From JBBQNJ01 sp038329845 (GTDB lineage: Bacteria > Planctomycetota > Phycisphaerae > Tepidisphaerales > Tepidisphaeraceae), in the NCBI GenBank assembly GCA_038329845.1, contig JBBQNJ010000013.1, positions 12,849 to 76,848 of the forward strand: 64,000 nt of DNA, written 5' to 3'. The notes below the pieces were generated by a model. It did no database searches. It saw only the letters and a list, made by a program, of their open reading frames with translations, and was not told where the DNA came from. Of the stretch, positions 33,847 to 42,452 are shown one piece after another. Position numbers and translations under genes: made by a program. Positions within the stretch are counted from its first letter, which is position 1; each line of letters starts with the position of its first letter.

Positions 33847-34986
33847 ATGAAACAATGGGTCTCGTTGAGTGCGATCGCGCTGGTGATTGCGAGTGCGGCG
33901 TTTGGAGATGCGCCAAAGCAGAAGCCGCGAATTGCGTTTTTCCCGATCGGGGGAACGGTCAAGGAGGAGCTTCGGGCCAAGGTCGGATTTTCGTTGCGGG
34001 CCAAGCTGGATCGCACGCAACTCTATGACGTGATCTCCGGGCCGGAGATGGGCGATCTGGCCGAGGCCGCCGAGGGCGAGATCAACGCCCAGACCCCTGC
34101 GGCCGCCATTCGCAAGCTGGCCGAGGGATCGGGTGCCAGCGTGCTGGCCTGGGGCGAGATGAATGGAACGACGCTGCGGATCAAGCTGCTGGACCTGCGC
34201 GAAGCGGAGCCGCGGGTTCAGGAGATCAGCAAGGAAATCCTCGAGCCGACCGATCTGCGGTTCGTGAGCGAGGAAATTCTCGAGACTTTGCCCGGGGTGG
34301 CGCGGTTCGAGCATCCCAACGAAGAAGCGGTCCGCAACGATGCCACGGCCGAGGAACTGTGGCGCACGAATCCCAACCTCGTGGCCAATGGCGACTTCGC
34401 GGATAACGGCGCGTGGGAAGGGCTTTATGAGGCCCAGAAATACTCGGTCAAGATATCCGATCAGCCTCCGGCGCGCGATAAAGTGCTCATCTGGCGAATA
34501 CCGCAGGACGCCGCCGGGGGCAAACTCAATAACGTGCTGGCGATGAATCTGTCACGGACGGCGGCGGAAAACAACGGGCTGGCGTGCCTGAGCGCGCCGT
34601 TCAAGATCGCCCCCGATACGCGCTATCGCCTGAGCTTTCGCTACCGCTCGGACGGCCCGAAGCTGCATGTGTTCGTGAAGGGATACACGATGGCCGAGAA
34701 CATCAAGGGCGAGGCGGCCGAGCGGGAAGTCTATCGGCGTCAGGTTCCCCCCACCGGCAACACCCAGGGTGAGTGGGTCGAAATCGTGGATGAACTGAAC
34801 CCTCAGCACGTCGCGTTTCCGGTCACCCACCTGAGGGTGGACCTCTACGCTTACCTGCACCCCGGGCAGGTTCTGTTCGATGATGTGGTTATCAAGGCCG
34901 TCGGCGAGCAGACTCGCCAGGCGAAAGATGCGGCGATCAAACTCCCGCTGTCGCGCCCGCGCAGCGCCACGGCACCGAGCCGTTGA
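33847..34986 (+). CDS. Secreted protein of unknown function with a carbohydrate-binding-like C-terminal domain
   Basis: A signal peptide (about residues 1-20, cut near FGDA) precedes a first domain of about 130 residues (RIAFFPIGGTVKEELRAK, then KLAEGSGASVLAWGEMNG). This resembles proteins that compute a TolB-like or CsgG-like alpha/beta fold. The second half (NPNLVANGDFADNGAWEGLY, then YRLSFRYRSDGPKLHVFVKG, then PGQVLFDDVVI) has the jelly-roll pattern of carbohydrate-binding modules. Function is unknown. It is divergent from the isomerase gene. Confidence 0.8.
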   Translation: MKQWVSLSAIALVIASAAFGDAPKQKPRIAFFPIGGTVKEELRAKVGFSLRAKLDRTQLYDVISGPEMGDLAEAAEGEINAQTPAAAIRKLAEGSGASVLAWGEMNGTTLRIKLLDLREAEPRVQEISKEILEPTDLRFVSEEILETLPGVARFEHPNEEAVRNDATAEELWRTNPNLVANGDFADNGAWEGLYEAQKYSVKISDQPPARDKVLIWRIPQDAAGGKLNNVLAMNLSRTAAENNGLACLSAPFKIAPDTRYRLSFRYRSDGPKLHVFVKGYTMAENIKGEAAEREVYRRQVPPTGNTQGEWVEIVDELNPQHVAFPVTHLRVDLYAYLHPGQVLFDDVVIKAVGEQTRQAKDAAIKLPLSRPRSATAPSR

Positions 34987-35217
34987 GCGATTAAGTCGCT
35001 TGGAGAAAATCGCAACGCCGCCGCGAGGGTCGCCTCGCTGCATCTATCGTCCAGGAGCGATTATCGCTACGCCCTGGACCGTGCCGGGCAAGCGCATCGC
35101 AACGGGCTGGATCCATCGTCCAGGAGCGATTATCGCTGCGCCCCGAGTGGGGGCCACGCCGGAGTTGATGGCGCGGAACTGCATCTATCGTCCAGGAGCG
35201 ATTATCGCTGTGCCGCC
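34987..35217. repeat. Three dispersed copies of a palindromic 28-bp repeat
   Basis: The sequence TCGTCCAGGAGCGATTATCG followed by CT occurs at about 35046, 35115 and 35187, spaced 69 and 72 bases apart. It contains the palindrome AGCGAT-T-ATCGCT. A related palindrome, AGCGATTAAGTCGCT, stands at about 34985. No protein gene is supported in 34987-35351. Confidence 0.75.
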
Positions 35218-35351
35218 GCCGTGCCGTCGCCGTCGCGGCCGCCGCCCCGCCGGATCGTATTGCAGGACCGCGCGCAGAGTGCCCTCAGGCCTCGCATCGC
35301 GGTCCGACGGATGCGGGCTGTTGATCGCGCGCGGCGGGGGATTTGCCGAGA

Positions 35352-35567
35352 TCAGATGACGGCGGCGACCGCTCGTCTGACGCGGGTCGCCTTCATTCCC
35401 TTGGGTCCGTCCTCGAAATCGTAGTCGACGGCCTCGCCCTCCTCGAGGGTCTTAAAGCCGCCGCCTTCGATCACCGAATGATGGACGAACACGTCTTTGC
35501 CCTGTTCCGAGGCGATGAACCCGAACCCTTTTTGGTCGTTAAACCACTTGACACTGCCGGTGGCCAT
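35352..35567 (-). CDS. Cold-shock protein (CspA family)
   Basis: This 71-residue single-domain nucleic-acid-binding protein acts as an RNA chaperone. The RNP1 motif KGFGFI and RNP2 motif VFVHH are intact, after the usual GSVKWFNDQ opening. AAAGGAGGG stands upstream of the ATG. Its 3' end faces the palindromic repeats. Confidence 0.95.
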   Translation of the reverse strand: MATGSVKWFNDQKGFGFIASEQGKDVFVHHSVIEGGGFKTLEEGEAVDYDFEDGPKGMKATRVRRAVAAVI

Positions 35568-35821
35568 CGAATGCCACCCTCCTTTCCAAGCCGAGGGGGA
35601 GAAATCCGACCCCGGCGGTTCCCTTGATTTGCATTTCCCGCGCGGGACGCTCCCGCCGGACCCCGCCCGCTGCCGGGAAGGGGGTCAGCAACTTCGGGAA
35701 CATACCACGGCTGGGTCCGCCTGCACAAACTTTGACCGATTTCTCGACCGATCGGGGCATGCCTGAAGTTCGGGGGAACCTGTCGAATATTCGGTGACTG
35801 AATAAAGGGGACGGACTGAAT

Positions 35822-35938
35822 AAAGGGGACGCGCTTCTTTTTCATAAGTTTTATATCATTTTGGTTAAAGTTTCAGCTAAATGAGCTAAATAATAGTGCA
35901 ACCTTATTACCTTGTGCAAAAAGAAGCGCGTCCCCTTT
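35822..35938. repeat. GGGGACG element with perfect 21-bp inverted ends
   Basis: The left arm (35822-35842) and right arm (35918-35938) are perfect inverse copies beginning AAAGGGGACGCGCTTC. The 75-base core is AT-rich (TTATATCATTTTGGTTAAAG), in contrast to the surroundings. Just before it an 18-base piece, GACTGAATAAAGGGGACG, is directly duplicated. Together with the sibling at 28461-28578 it has the layout of a small non-autonomous element. The interval 35568-36031 contains no supported gene. Confidence 0.85.
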
Positions 35939-36031
35939 TTGGCATGCCCGACCGGGGAGTGGCTGATCGTCGCTGATTATTCGGAATATCCGTTCGCTTC
36001 CAGGGCCATCGGCGGTATAGCATCATGTGAA

Positions 36032-37168
36032 ATGTTTGGAAAAGCGTATCGACTCCCGTTTACCCTGCTCGGAATCCCCCTGCTGCTCGATCTATCGTTT
36101 CTGGTCGTCCTGCCCTTACTGGCTTGGATGATCGGACAACAGGCCGGGCGCGACTTGGGCCTTGTCGGCGGCGACGCGTTCTACCTGGGACTACTCTGCG
36201 CCGTGGGGCTGTTCGTCAGCGTGGTGATCCACGAACTGGGTCATGCGGTGACGGCGCGGATTTACGGCGTGGAAGTGCGGAATATCACCCTCTGGTTTCT
36301 CGGCGGGATCGCCCAGTTCGCCGAGATGCCCCGGCAGCGCGGCGCCGAGGCGGTCGTCGCCATCGCCGGTCCAATCGTCAGCGTCGTGCTGGCCCTGCTC
36401 TGCGGCGCGGCCATCTGGCTGATCCCCCCCACCTACTCGGCGACGTTGTTCGTGTTCGGTTATCTGCGCCTGATGAACTTCATGCTGGCGATCTTCAACC
36501 TCCTTCCGGCGATGCCTTTGGACGGCGGGCGGGTCCTGCGGTCGCTGCTGTCACTGCGAATGGGGCATCTTCGCGCCACGCAGATTTCCGCCGCCATCGC
36601 CAAGGGGTTGGCCGTGGCGATGGGGATCACCGGGCTGTTTTTCGGCGGAGGAATCTGGCTGGTCCTGGTGGCATTTTTCATCTACATCGCGGTGACCTCC
36701 GAGACGCAGAACACGCTGGTCGTGGAGATGCTCCAGGGGATCCGGGTGCGCGATCTGATGTCGCGCGAGGTCAAGACGGTCGGGTCGGACATGACGGTGG
36801 GCGATCTGATGCGCAAGATGGTCCAGGAGCATCATCGCGGTTTTCCGGTGATGGAGAATGGGCGGATGGTGGGGATGGTCTCGCTGCAAAATCTCCAGGG
36901 CGCCGATCCGGCGGCACCGATCTCGACGGTTTTTACCGCACAGGTGCCGGTCATCCCCGAACACGCCAGTGCGCTTGAGGCCTTTGGCGAGATGTCGCAT
37001 TCCTCCGCCGGGCGATTGATCGTGGTGGACCGGGCCGGGCAGACGGTCGGCATCATCACGCGCACCGACCTGATGCGGGCGATCCAGATCCGCACACTGG
37101 GCATGACCCGCATGCAAACGGCGGCCGGGGTCGATCCCCAGCCGGCGGCCCCGCCGATCCAGCCGTGA
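36032..37168 (+). CDS. Site-2 protease family (M50) membrane metalloprotease with CBS domains
   Basis: A 378-residue intramembrane zinc protease. The HELGH motif is near residue 70 of the ATG-36032 form, and the third metal ligand is in LPAMPLDGGR. About six hydrophobic segments surround these. Two CBS domains at the C-terminus (VRDLMSREVKTVGSDMTVGD, then GRLIVVDRAG) may sense nucleotides. A longer frame from 35912 was rejected because it starts inside the upstream palindromic element. This is the SpoIVFB/Rip type that releases membrane-bound regulators; the target is unknown. Confidence 0.92.
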   Translation: MFGKAYRLPFTLLGIPLLLDLSFLVVLPLLAWMIGQQAGRDLGLVGGDAFYLGLLCAVGLFVSVVIHELGHAVTARIYGVEVRNITLWFLGGIAQFAEMPRQRGAEAVVAIAGPIVSVVLALLCGAAIWLIPPTYSATLFVFGYLRLMNFMLAIFNLLPAMPLDGGRVLRSLLSLRMGHLRATQISAAIAKGLAVAMGITGLFFGGGIWLVLVAFFIYIAVTSETQNTLVVEMLQGIRVRDLMSREVKTVGSDMTVGDLMRKMVQEHHRGFPVMENGRMVGMVSLQNLQGADPAAPISTVFTAQVPVIPEHASALEAFGEMSHSSAGRLIVVDRAGQTVGIITRTDLMRAIQIRTLGMTRMQTAAGVDPQPAAPPIQP

Positions 37169-37281
37169 ACCGCCGTCGTTTTTTATTCGTTTTTTTTCTT
37201 GACGGCGGTCCAAACGAATCGTACGTCATTCTCGAACGTTCCGGTCCGTCGATGCGGGCCGGAGCTGACGAGAGTCCCCGA

Positions 37282-37416
37282 TAAGGGCTAAGCCGTCGCA
37301 AGGCGGCGTCCGTAGAAGCGAGAAACTTCTCCGGCTCGTCGGGCCGGTCGCTTTGGCGACAGGGTTCGACGATGCGCAAAGCGCCCGGTCCCCAGCGCAA
37401 GTTCGGCAACGAACTT
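37282..37416 (+). ncRNA. Candidate structured leader RNA upstream of the pilin cluster
   Basis: Three good hairpins stand in a row. They are GCCGTC-GCAA-GGCGGC (37292-37307, GNRA loop), TCGTCG...CGACGA enclosing GTCGC-TTTG-GCGAC (37336-37372), and AAGTTCG-GCAA-CGAACTT (37399-37416, GNRA loop). The opening GATAAGGGCTAAGCC plus a GNRA-capped stem recalls the start of c-di-GMP-I (GEMM) riboswitches, but the core after the stem does not match well. It lies about 520 bases before the first pilin gene. The rest of 37417-37936 holds no supported gene. Confidence 0.35.
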
Positions 37417-37936
37417 AAGCGATGGATCGAGGGCGTTGCCGAATGGATACTCGCCTTCCCGCGTCGCGGCCCGAATTGGGTCGAGGCGCGACACGAGAAT
37501 CTTCTCGGTTCTTCCCGTCAGCGGTGTGAAGTGGTTCCCCTGTGCCGATTATTGGGCGCGTTGGCGCCGGTTGCGCCGCTAATGCGGTCTCGACCGATGC
37601 GCGATGGTTAAGTGGACCGTCGATGTCGCCGATGAGTCGTATGTTCGGAGCAGGATGTCAGAAAGGAGGCGCCGGTTTGGCGTCGCCCCGAGCGAAGGGA
37701 TTCTAGCCAATAGCGGGCGCGCGGCGAGGGGTTGTGGCGGACATTGGAGCCGACCCCTTGTCGGGAAAAGATCAATGGCGGCGGCGGGACGAAGAACGAA
37801 ACGCCGCTCGCCGCAAGCATCGACGGGAAAAAGATTGTCTCGCGGATCGTGTGATCCGCGGGAACACAGGCAAGACACAATTGGTCGAACGATCCGCCCG
37901 CGTGGGCGAGCCGGCGACCGCAACGAGGAGAATCGC

Positions 37937-38407
37937 ATGAAGTCGTATCGCACTGTCGGCCGCGGCAACCGCGGGTTCACGCTGGTGGAAATTCTGATCG
38001 TCGTGATCATCCTGGGCATTTTGGCGGCGATCGTGATCCCGCAGTTCACCAACGCCAGCACCGAGGCCCGTCGCAACAGCCTCACCAGCCAGTTGCAAAC
38101 GATCCGCAGCCAGGTCGAGCTGTTCAAGCTCCAGCATGGCGACGCCTTGCCGGACCTGGTCGGCGGATGGAATCCGCTCACCGCCACCAGCACGTTCGGC
38201 GGGCAGACGTTCGGCCCTTACATGCAGAGCGCTCCGACGAATCCGCTGGTGGACTCGGCGGTGAACATCGCGGTGAAGAACGGGACCTCGGCATCGACTC
38301 CCGACGCGACCACGGCCTACCTGTATGACTACAGCAGCGGGGCCGGCACCGGGAAAATCTGGGCCGTCGAGAAGAGCGGAACGACCTACTCGGTCTTCGC
38401 CGAATAA
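37937..38407 (+). CDS. Type IV prepilin / major pseudopilin (GspG-like)
   Basis: From the ATG at 37937, with GAGGAG upstream, the 156-residue protein has a short basic leader RGNRG, the cleavage site G^FTLVEI, and the hydrophobic helix ILIVVIILGILAAIVIPQF with Glu at mature position 5. The C-terminal part is small and Gly/Ser/Thr-rich with no cysteine pair. The mature protein would be the main fibre subunit. It is the first gene of the cluster and is followed by its own terminator, which would raise its level over the later genes. Confidence 0.93.
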   Translation: MKSYRTVGRGNRGFTLVEILIVVIILGILAAIVIPQFTNASTEARRNSLTSQLQTIRSQVELFKLQHGDALPDLVGGWNPLTATSTFGGQTFGPYMQSAPTNPLVDSAVNIAVKNGTSASTPDATTAYLYDYSSGAGTGKIWAVEKSGTTYSVFAE

Positions 38408-38422
38408 TGCTCGAGTCACTCT

Positions 38423-38456
38423 CTCCCGGCGGGGTCGTCATCCGCCGGGAGTTTTT
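38423..38456 (+). terminator. Terminator/attenuator between the two major pilin-like genes
   Basis: A perfect 10-bp stem CTCCCGGCGG / CCGCCGGGAG (38423-38432 and 38442-38451) is followed by TTTTT. It begins 16 bases after the first pilin gene and should let only part of the transcription continue. Confidence 0.85.
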
Positions 38457-38546
38457 GCGATCCGTTCGCGGATCCCCCGGGCGCGAAAAAGAATCGGGCG
38501 ACGTTAAAGACTCCCGATTGCCGGTTCGATGTAGTTCAAGGGATGA

Positions 38547-39077
38547 ATGATGCGTGGCACACTCCCATCCAATCACAAAGGCCGACGAGTCGCGGGCAGG
38601 GGTTTTACCCTCATCGAGATTCTCATCGTCGTGGTGATCCTGGGGATCCTGGGCGCGATTGTTCTGCCGCAGTTCTCGAACGCCTCACATGTGGCCCGCG
38701 AGAACACGCTCAAGGACGACTTGCGCTATCTGCGGACGCAGTTGATGGTGTTCAAGGCTCAGCACCGCGACGTGGCACCGGGTTACGGTTCTGGTGCCGC
38801 CAGCGCCGCGGCGTTCCTTACCGAAATGACCCACTACAGCGACGAGCAATGCTCGACCAGCGCCGCGCCGTCGTCGGCCTATCCGTTCGGACCGTATCTC
38901 AGCCGGATGCCCGCCAATCCGCTGAACAATCTCGACGCCATCAAGGTGATCGCCGATGGCTCGCCGATCCCCGATGCCGATGGGACCACCGGGTGGGTTT
39001 ACAAGCCCCAGACACTCGAGATCTATGCCAACCTTCAAGGAAACGACAGGGATGGCACGGCGTACACCCAATATTAA
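38547..39077 (+). CDS. Second type IV prepilin / GspG-like pseudopilin
   Basis: A 176-residue protein with leader VAGRG, cleavage site G^FTLIEI and helix ILIVVVILGILGAIVLPQF. The mature part aligns with the previous pilin (RTQLMVFKAQHRDVAPGYG corresponds to RSQVELFKLQHGDALPDLVG), so the two genes look like paralogues. A single Cys is visible. ATG ATG at 38547/38550 leave the exact start open. Its last 26 bases overlap the next gene, suggesting translational coupling. Confidence 0.92.
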   Translation: MMRGTLPSNHKGRRVAGRGFTLIEILIVVVILGILGAIVLPQFSNASHVARENTLKDDLRYLRTQLMVFKAQHRDVAPGYGSGAASAAAFLTEMTHYSDEQCSTSAAPSSAYPFGPYLSRMPANPLNNLDAIKVIADGSPIPDADGTTGWVYKPQTLEIYANLQGNDRDGTAYTQY

Positions 39078-39579
39078 CCCGTCGCGTCCATCGCGGAGCG
39101 AACGATCTGGACGCCCGGATCGGCGCGGGTTCACGTTGGCCGAAAGCCTGATCGCCTCGGTGGTGCTTGCGATGGCCGTGGTCGCGGTGGGCGGCTCGCT
39201 CAGCGCCGCGTATCAGCAATCGCAGACCGTCGATCGCTCGGCGCGGTGCTTGGCGTACGCGCGCGACTTGATCGAGGAGATTCTGGCGCGTCCGTATGTC
39301 GATCCGAACAGCGGTGCCACCAGCCAGGGTCCGGACCCGCTGACTGAGCCGAATCGCAACTTTTTCGACAATATCGGGGACTACAACGGCTACTTGGCGA
39401 CGTTCAACCCCGGCGATGGATTTCGATACACCGTCGGGGCGGCCGTCGCGTATCGCAGCACGCCCGGGGGCGTCGCGGCACCGACAGGCGATTTCGCGTT
39501 GGTGACCGTCACCACGTCGGTCCCCGGGGCACCGTCGGTGACGCTGTGCCGGCTGGTCAGCCGGTTCAAGACAACATAA
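39052..39579 (+). CDS. Minor pseudopilin, GspI-like
   Basis: A 175-residue protein. The leader is long and basic (RPSRSERSGRPDRRG), the cleavage site G^FTLAES and the helix LIASVVLAMAVVAVGGSLS. Replacement of the usual Val-Glu by Ala-Glu and the helix pattern fit the GspI/PilV group of tip pseudopilins. The chosen ATG overlaps the preceding gene; frames starting earlier only read the neighbour out of frame. Confidence 0.85.
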   Translation: MARRTPNINPSRPSRSERSGRPDRRGFTLAESLIASVVLAMAVVAVGGSLSAAYQQSQTVDRSARCLAYARDLIEEILARPYVDPNSGATSQGPDPLTEPNRNFFDNIGDYNGYLATFNPGDGFRYTVGAAVAYRSTPGGVAAPTGDFALVTVTTSVPGAPSVTLCRLVSRFKTT

Positions 39580-39590
39580 GAAAAGGTCGC

Positions 39591-40271
39591 ATGAATGGAA
39601 ATCGCGCCAAATGTCGCGGGTTCACCGTCATCGAGCTGATGATGGGAATGACGATCACCACCCTGGTGGTGGGCGCGGTCTCGGCGTTTTCCCTGGCGCT
39701 GTCCGAAGGATGGCGGCAGTCCGGCTCGGCGCAGCGCTCGCTGGTTTTCTCAGGCCAGCAGTGCCTGGCCCGGATGACGCGAATCGTGCAGACCTCACGG
39801 GCCGTGGCGGATGTTCAGTCCGGCAAGATGAACGGAACGATCCGCAGTCCGGCGTGCGCGGTGCTGTGGCTGGGCGATGCCAACCGCGACGGGAAGGTGC
39901 AGTTTTCGGAAATCGGACTGATCGAACACAACGTGACGATATCGAGCGCCCATCCGGCGCAAACGCTCGATTATTACACGGTCTGCTGGCCGGCGGGCCT
40001 GAGCGCCCAGCAGATCGCCGCGGCCGATTTCACGGCCGACTGGAACGATCTGCTGGCCTCGACGGCGTCGGGGGAGTTCAAGGCCCTGGCGTATGTGACG
40101 TCTCGACCGCTGGGGCGCGACGTGACCGGCGCGAAGTTCACCTACGTGCCGACAGACGCGGCCAACGCCCAGCCGCGATTGGACTTCAAGATCGACTTCG
40201 GATCGGGCGCCGCCGAACAACGTCTCGAGGGCAGCGCCGCGCTGCGTGCGGCGGCGGCCGCCGTCCCCTGA
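39591..40271 (+). CDS. Minor pseudopilin, GspJ/PilW-like
   Basis: A 226-residue protein with leader MNGNRAKCRG, cleavage site G^FTVIEL and helix MMGMTITTLVVGAVSAFSLA. The long mature domain (RMTRIVQTSRAVADVQSG, then GDANRDGKVQFSEIGLIEH) has an acidic DANRDGKVQ loop resembling a calcium-binding loop. Size and order (after GspI-like, before GspK-like) suggest GspJ. It starts 11 bases after the previous gene. Confidence 0.85.
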   Translation: MNGNRAKCRGFTVIELMMGMTITTLVVGAVSAFSLALSEGWRQSGSAQRSLVFSGQQCLARMTRIVQTSRAVADVQSGKMNGTIRSPACAVLWLGDANRDGKVQFSEIGLIEHNVTISSAHPAQTLDYYTVCWPAGLSAQQIAAADFTADWNDLLASTASGEFKALAYVTSRPLGRDVTGAKFTYVPTDAANAQPRLDFKIDFGSGAAEQRLEGSAALRAAAAAVP

Positions 40272-40284
40272 CCGGAGGCACACG

Positions 40285-41427
40285 ATGAGAACAGCGAGAA
40301 GAATCCGGCGTGGAATGGCGTTGATGCTGGTCCTGGTGGTGATCGCCGCCGCGGCCGTGATGGGCTCGGCGATTCTCTCGGGTGCTGCGATGCAGGCGCA
40401 GGCGTCGAGCAACGCCGCCTGCGGCGCGCAGGCGCGGGGATTGGCCGAAAGCGGGCTGTCGGTGGCCTGCTATTACTTACAGAATCCGCAATTGGCACCG
40501 GGCAATCGCGATCCCGAAGGGTGGTGGCGCGGCGGGGAGGTGAATCTCGGCGGATCGCTAGGCGTGGTGGGGATTACGGTCGAGCGCGAGGATTTCGACA
40601 CGTTCTCGGTCATCAGCAGCGCCTCGAGCGGCGGGCTTCACGCCGATGCGGCCGCCCGCGTCGAGGTGGTTCGGGGCATCTATCCGATCAACCGCGCCGC
40701 TGGGTTCAACACCAATGTGCTGATTCCGAGGAATTTCCGCATCACCGGCGGGATCGCCGCCTATGGACTGGTCTTCTTCTCGATCGGATCGACCGTCAGC
40801 GGCATCCTGGACGTGGGCTGGCTTTGGTCGATTCCCTTCGGATGCACTCGCGGAACCGCGCCCAGTGGTCCGGTGGCGCCGACCCTGGCGGACATCAACG
40901 GGTTTGCCACGTATCGCTACGGCGAAGGGCGATTCACCGCCAAGCGCCTGAGCGGCGCGATCCTATCGAGTACCACGCTGAATCCCACCGCCGATAATCC
41001 GGCCGGCATCTACTACTGGGACGGCGGCGATATGTCGATCAACAGCAATGTCACGCTCAATGGGACTCTGCTGATCACCAACGGCAAGCTTGACCTGAAA
41101 GGGACCAACAACACGATCACGGCCCCGGCGGGGTTCCCCGCCCTGCTGATCGCGCGGGACTTGAACGTCTATGGCGGCTCGCGCGGCTTGACGGTGAACG
41201 GGCTGGTCTGGATCGGCGGCGGGTTCGGCCGGACCGGCAGCGCCAACGGCAGCGTCCTGAATATCAACGGCGCCTTTTATTTTGGCGAAACCGGCAACCT
41301 GGACAGCGGCTTCGATGGCGTGGTGAACGTCACGTTCAACGCCGCAAAAACCCAAGTGCGAAATCTCAGTTCGTCGCAGCCGATCGAGTCGGTGCGAATC
41401 CTCGAGTGGCTGCCGTCGGGCCGATAG
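40285..41427 (+). CDS. GspK/PilX-like pilus-tip protein
   Basis: A 380-residue protein. After a basic leader RRIRRG comes the helix MALMLVLVVIAAAAVMGSAI, lacking the Glu at position 5, as in GspK and PilX. A segment ARGLAESGLSVACYYLQNP is typical of PilX N-terminal regions. The rest is a long beta-rich domain with repeated Asn/Gly (SINSNVTLNGTLLITNGKLD) suggesting a beta-helix. GGAGG precedes the ATG at 40285. It probably caps the pseudopilus. Confidence 0.82.
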   Translation: MRTARRIRRGMALMLVLVVIAAAAVMGSAILSGAAMQAQASSNAACGAQARGLAESGLSVACYYLQNPQLAPGNRDPEGWWRGGEVNLGGSLGVVGITVEREDFDTFSVISSASSGGLHADAAARVEVVRGIYPINRAAGFNTNVLIPRNFRITGGIAAYGLVFFSIGSTVSGILDVGWLWSIPFGCTRGTAPSGPVAPTLADINGFATYRYGEGRFTAKRLSGAILSSTTLNPTADNPAGIYYWDGGDMSINSNVTLNGTLLITNGKLDLKGTNNTITAPAGFPALLIARDLNVYGGSRGLTVNGLVWIGGGFGRTGSANGSVLNINGAFYFGETGNLDSGFDGVVNVTFNAAKTQVRNLSSSQPIESVRILEWLPSGR

Positions 41428-41471
41428 CCCCGCGGCGCGTGCTCCGTAATTTCTTGATGGAGAAACTGCCC

Positions 41472-41771
41472 ATGAATCCTACTTCTCAATCCCGCGGCCC
41501 GCGTAATTATGGTCCCCTGCTCGTCGGTGTGCTGGCGCTGCAAGGGATCATCCTGTTGGGGCAATGGACCGGCTATCACGCCGCCAGCAGCCTGCCGACG
41601 GCATCGGCGCAGATTCCCGATTCCGGAGCGCTGCGCATGCAAACGGTGGATGAACTCAAGTCGATCAACGCCAAGCTGGATAAGCTGGTCGATCTTTTCC
41701 AGTCGGGCAACCTTCAGGTGAAGGTCGCTTCGCCCGATGAGAATAAACAGACCAACCGTTCGGCGCGATAG
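41472..41771 (+). CDS. Small single-pass membrane protein of the pilus cluster
   Basis: A 99-residue protein with a short N-terminus, one membrane helix (LLVGVLALQGIILLGQW) and a short helical periplasmic part (TVDELKSINAKLDKLVDLFQ). I know no family name for it. Its position inside the pseudopilin genes implies a role in the machine. GGAG precedes the ATG at 41472. Confidence 0.75.
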   Translation: MNPTSQSRGPRNYGPLLVGVLALQGIILLGQWTGYHAASSLPTASAQIPDSGALRMQTVDELKSINAKLDKLVDLFQSGNLQVKVASPDENKQTNRSAR

Positions 41772-41871
41772 GGTCGCGCCGGTCGGATCGCCCAAGGCAG
41801 TATTGGCGGCGGCGTGGTCAGCGGGGAATCAGCCCGCGCCTCACCGCCGCGTTTCGTTGTCGAAAAAAGCC

Positions 41872-42420
41872 ATGCCGCGTCTTTGCCGCGTCAAGTTCTT
41901 CGCACCGGGTTTTACCCTCGTCGAGATTCTCGTCGTGGTGGTGATCCTGGGCATCGCTTCGGCGATCATCATGCCGCAGCTCGGCTCGCGCAGCGATCTC
42001 GAGGCCGCGTCGGTGGCGCGGGTGGTGATGAGCGATCTGCTCTACGCCCAGAACCTGGCGATCGCGCGGCAGTCGCCGGTCTATGTTCAGTTCACGGCCA
42101 CGGCGAATCCGTCGGGGTACTCGCTTCTAGGATCGATCTCCCCGGCGGTGGCGCTGATTCACCCGGTCAATCGCGACAACTTTACGGTGGTAGTGGGCAG
42201 CGCCAGCCCGACCTCGGGGCTTCGCCGGGCCCAAATCGCATCGGCGTCGTTCGACAATCGCGCGGCTCTCGCTTTTGACGAGTTGGGCGGCCCGTATTTT
42301 TACGACTCGACGGCGCGGACCATGGTCCCCCTGACCAGCGGCACGATTCGGATCGTCAGCGGCGACTGCGCGCTGACGCTATCGATCGAGCCGTTTACCG
42401 GCGAGATCACGGTTAAGTAG
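41872..42420 (+). CDS. Minor pseudopilin, GspH/FimT-like
   Basis: A 182-residue protein with leader MPRLCRVKFFAPG, cleavage site G^FTLVEI and helix LVVVVILGIASAIIMPQL. The following segment (DLEAASVARVVMSDLLYAQN and LAIARQSPVYVQF) is the classical GspH/FimT pattern. Frames starting at 41737 read into the previous gene and are not used. Confidence 0.9.
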   Translation: MPRLCRVKFFAPGFTLVEILVVVVILGIASAIIMPQLGSRSDLEAASVARVVMSDLLYAQNLAIARQSPVYVQFTATANPSGYSLLGSISPAVALIHPVNRDNFTVVVGSASPTSGLRRAQIASASFDNRAALAFDELGGPYFYDSTARTMVPLTSGTIRIVSGDCALTLSIEPFTGEITVK

Positions 42421-42452
42421 AGCTTATTCTTGCAACGGAGGCATTGGCTTCA

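Noticed and set aside
34987..35217. CRISPR-like direct repeats with about 42-base spacers
   Set aside because: Only three copies, imperfect edges, no cas genes nearby.
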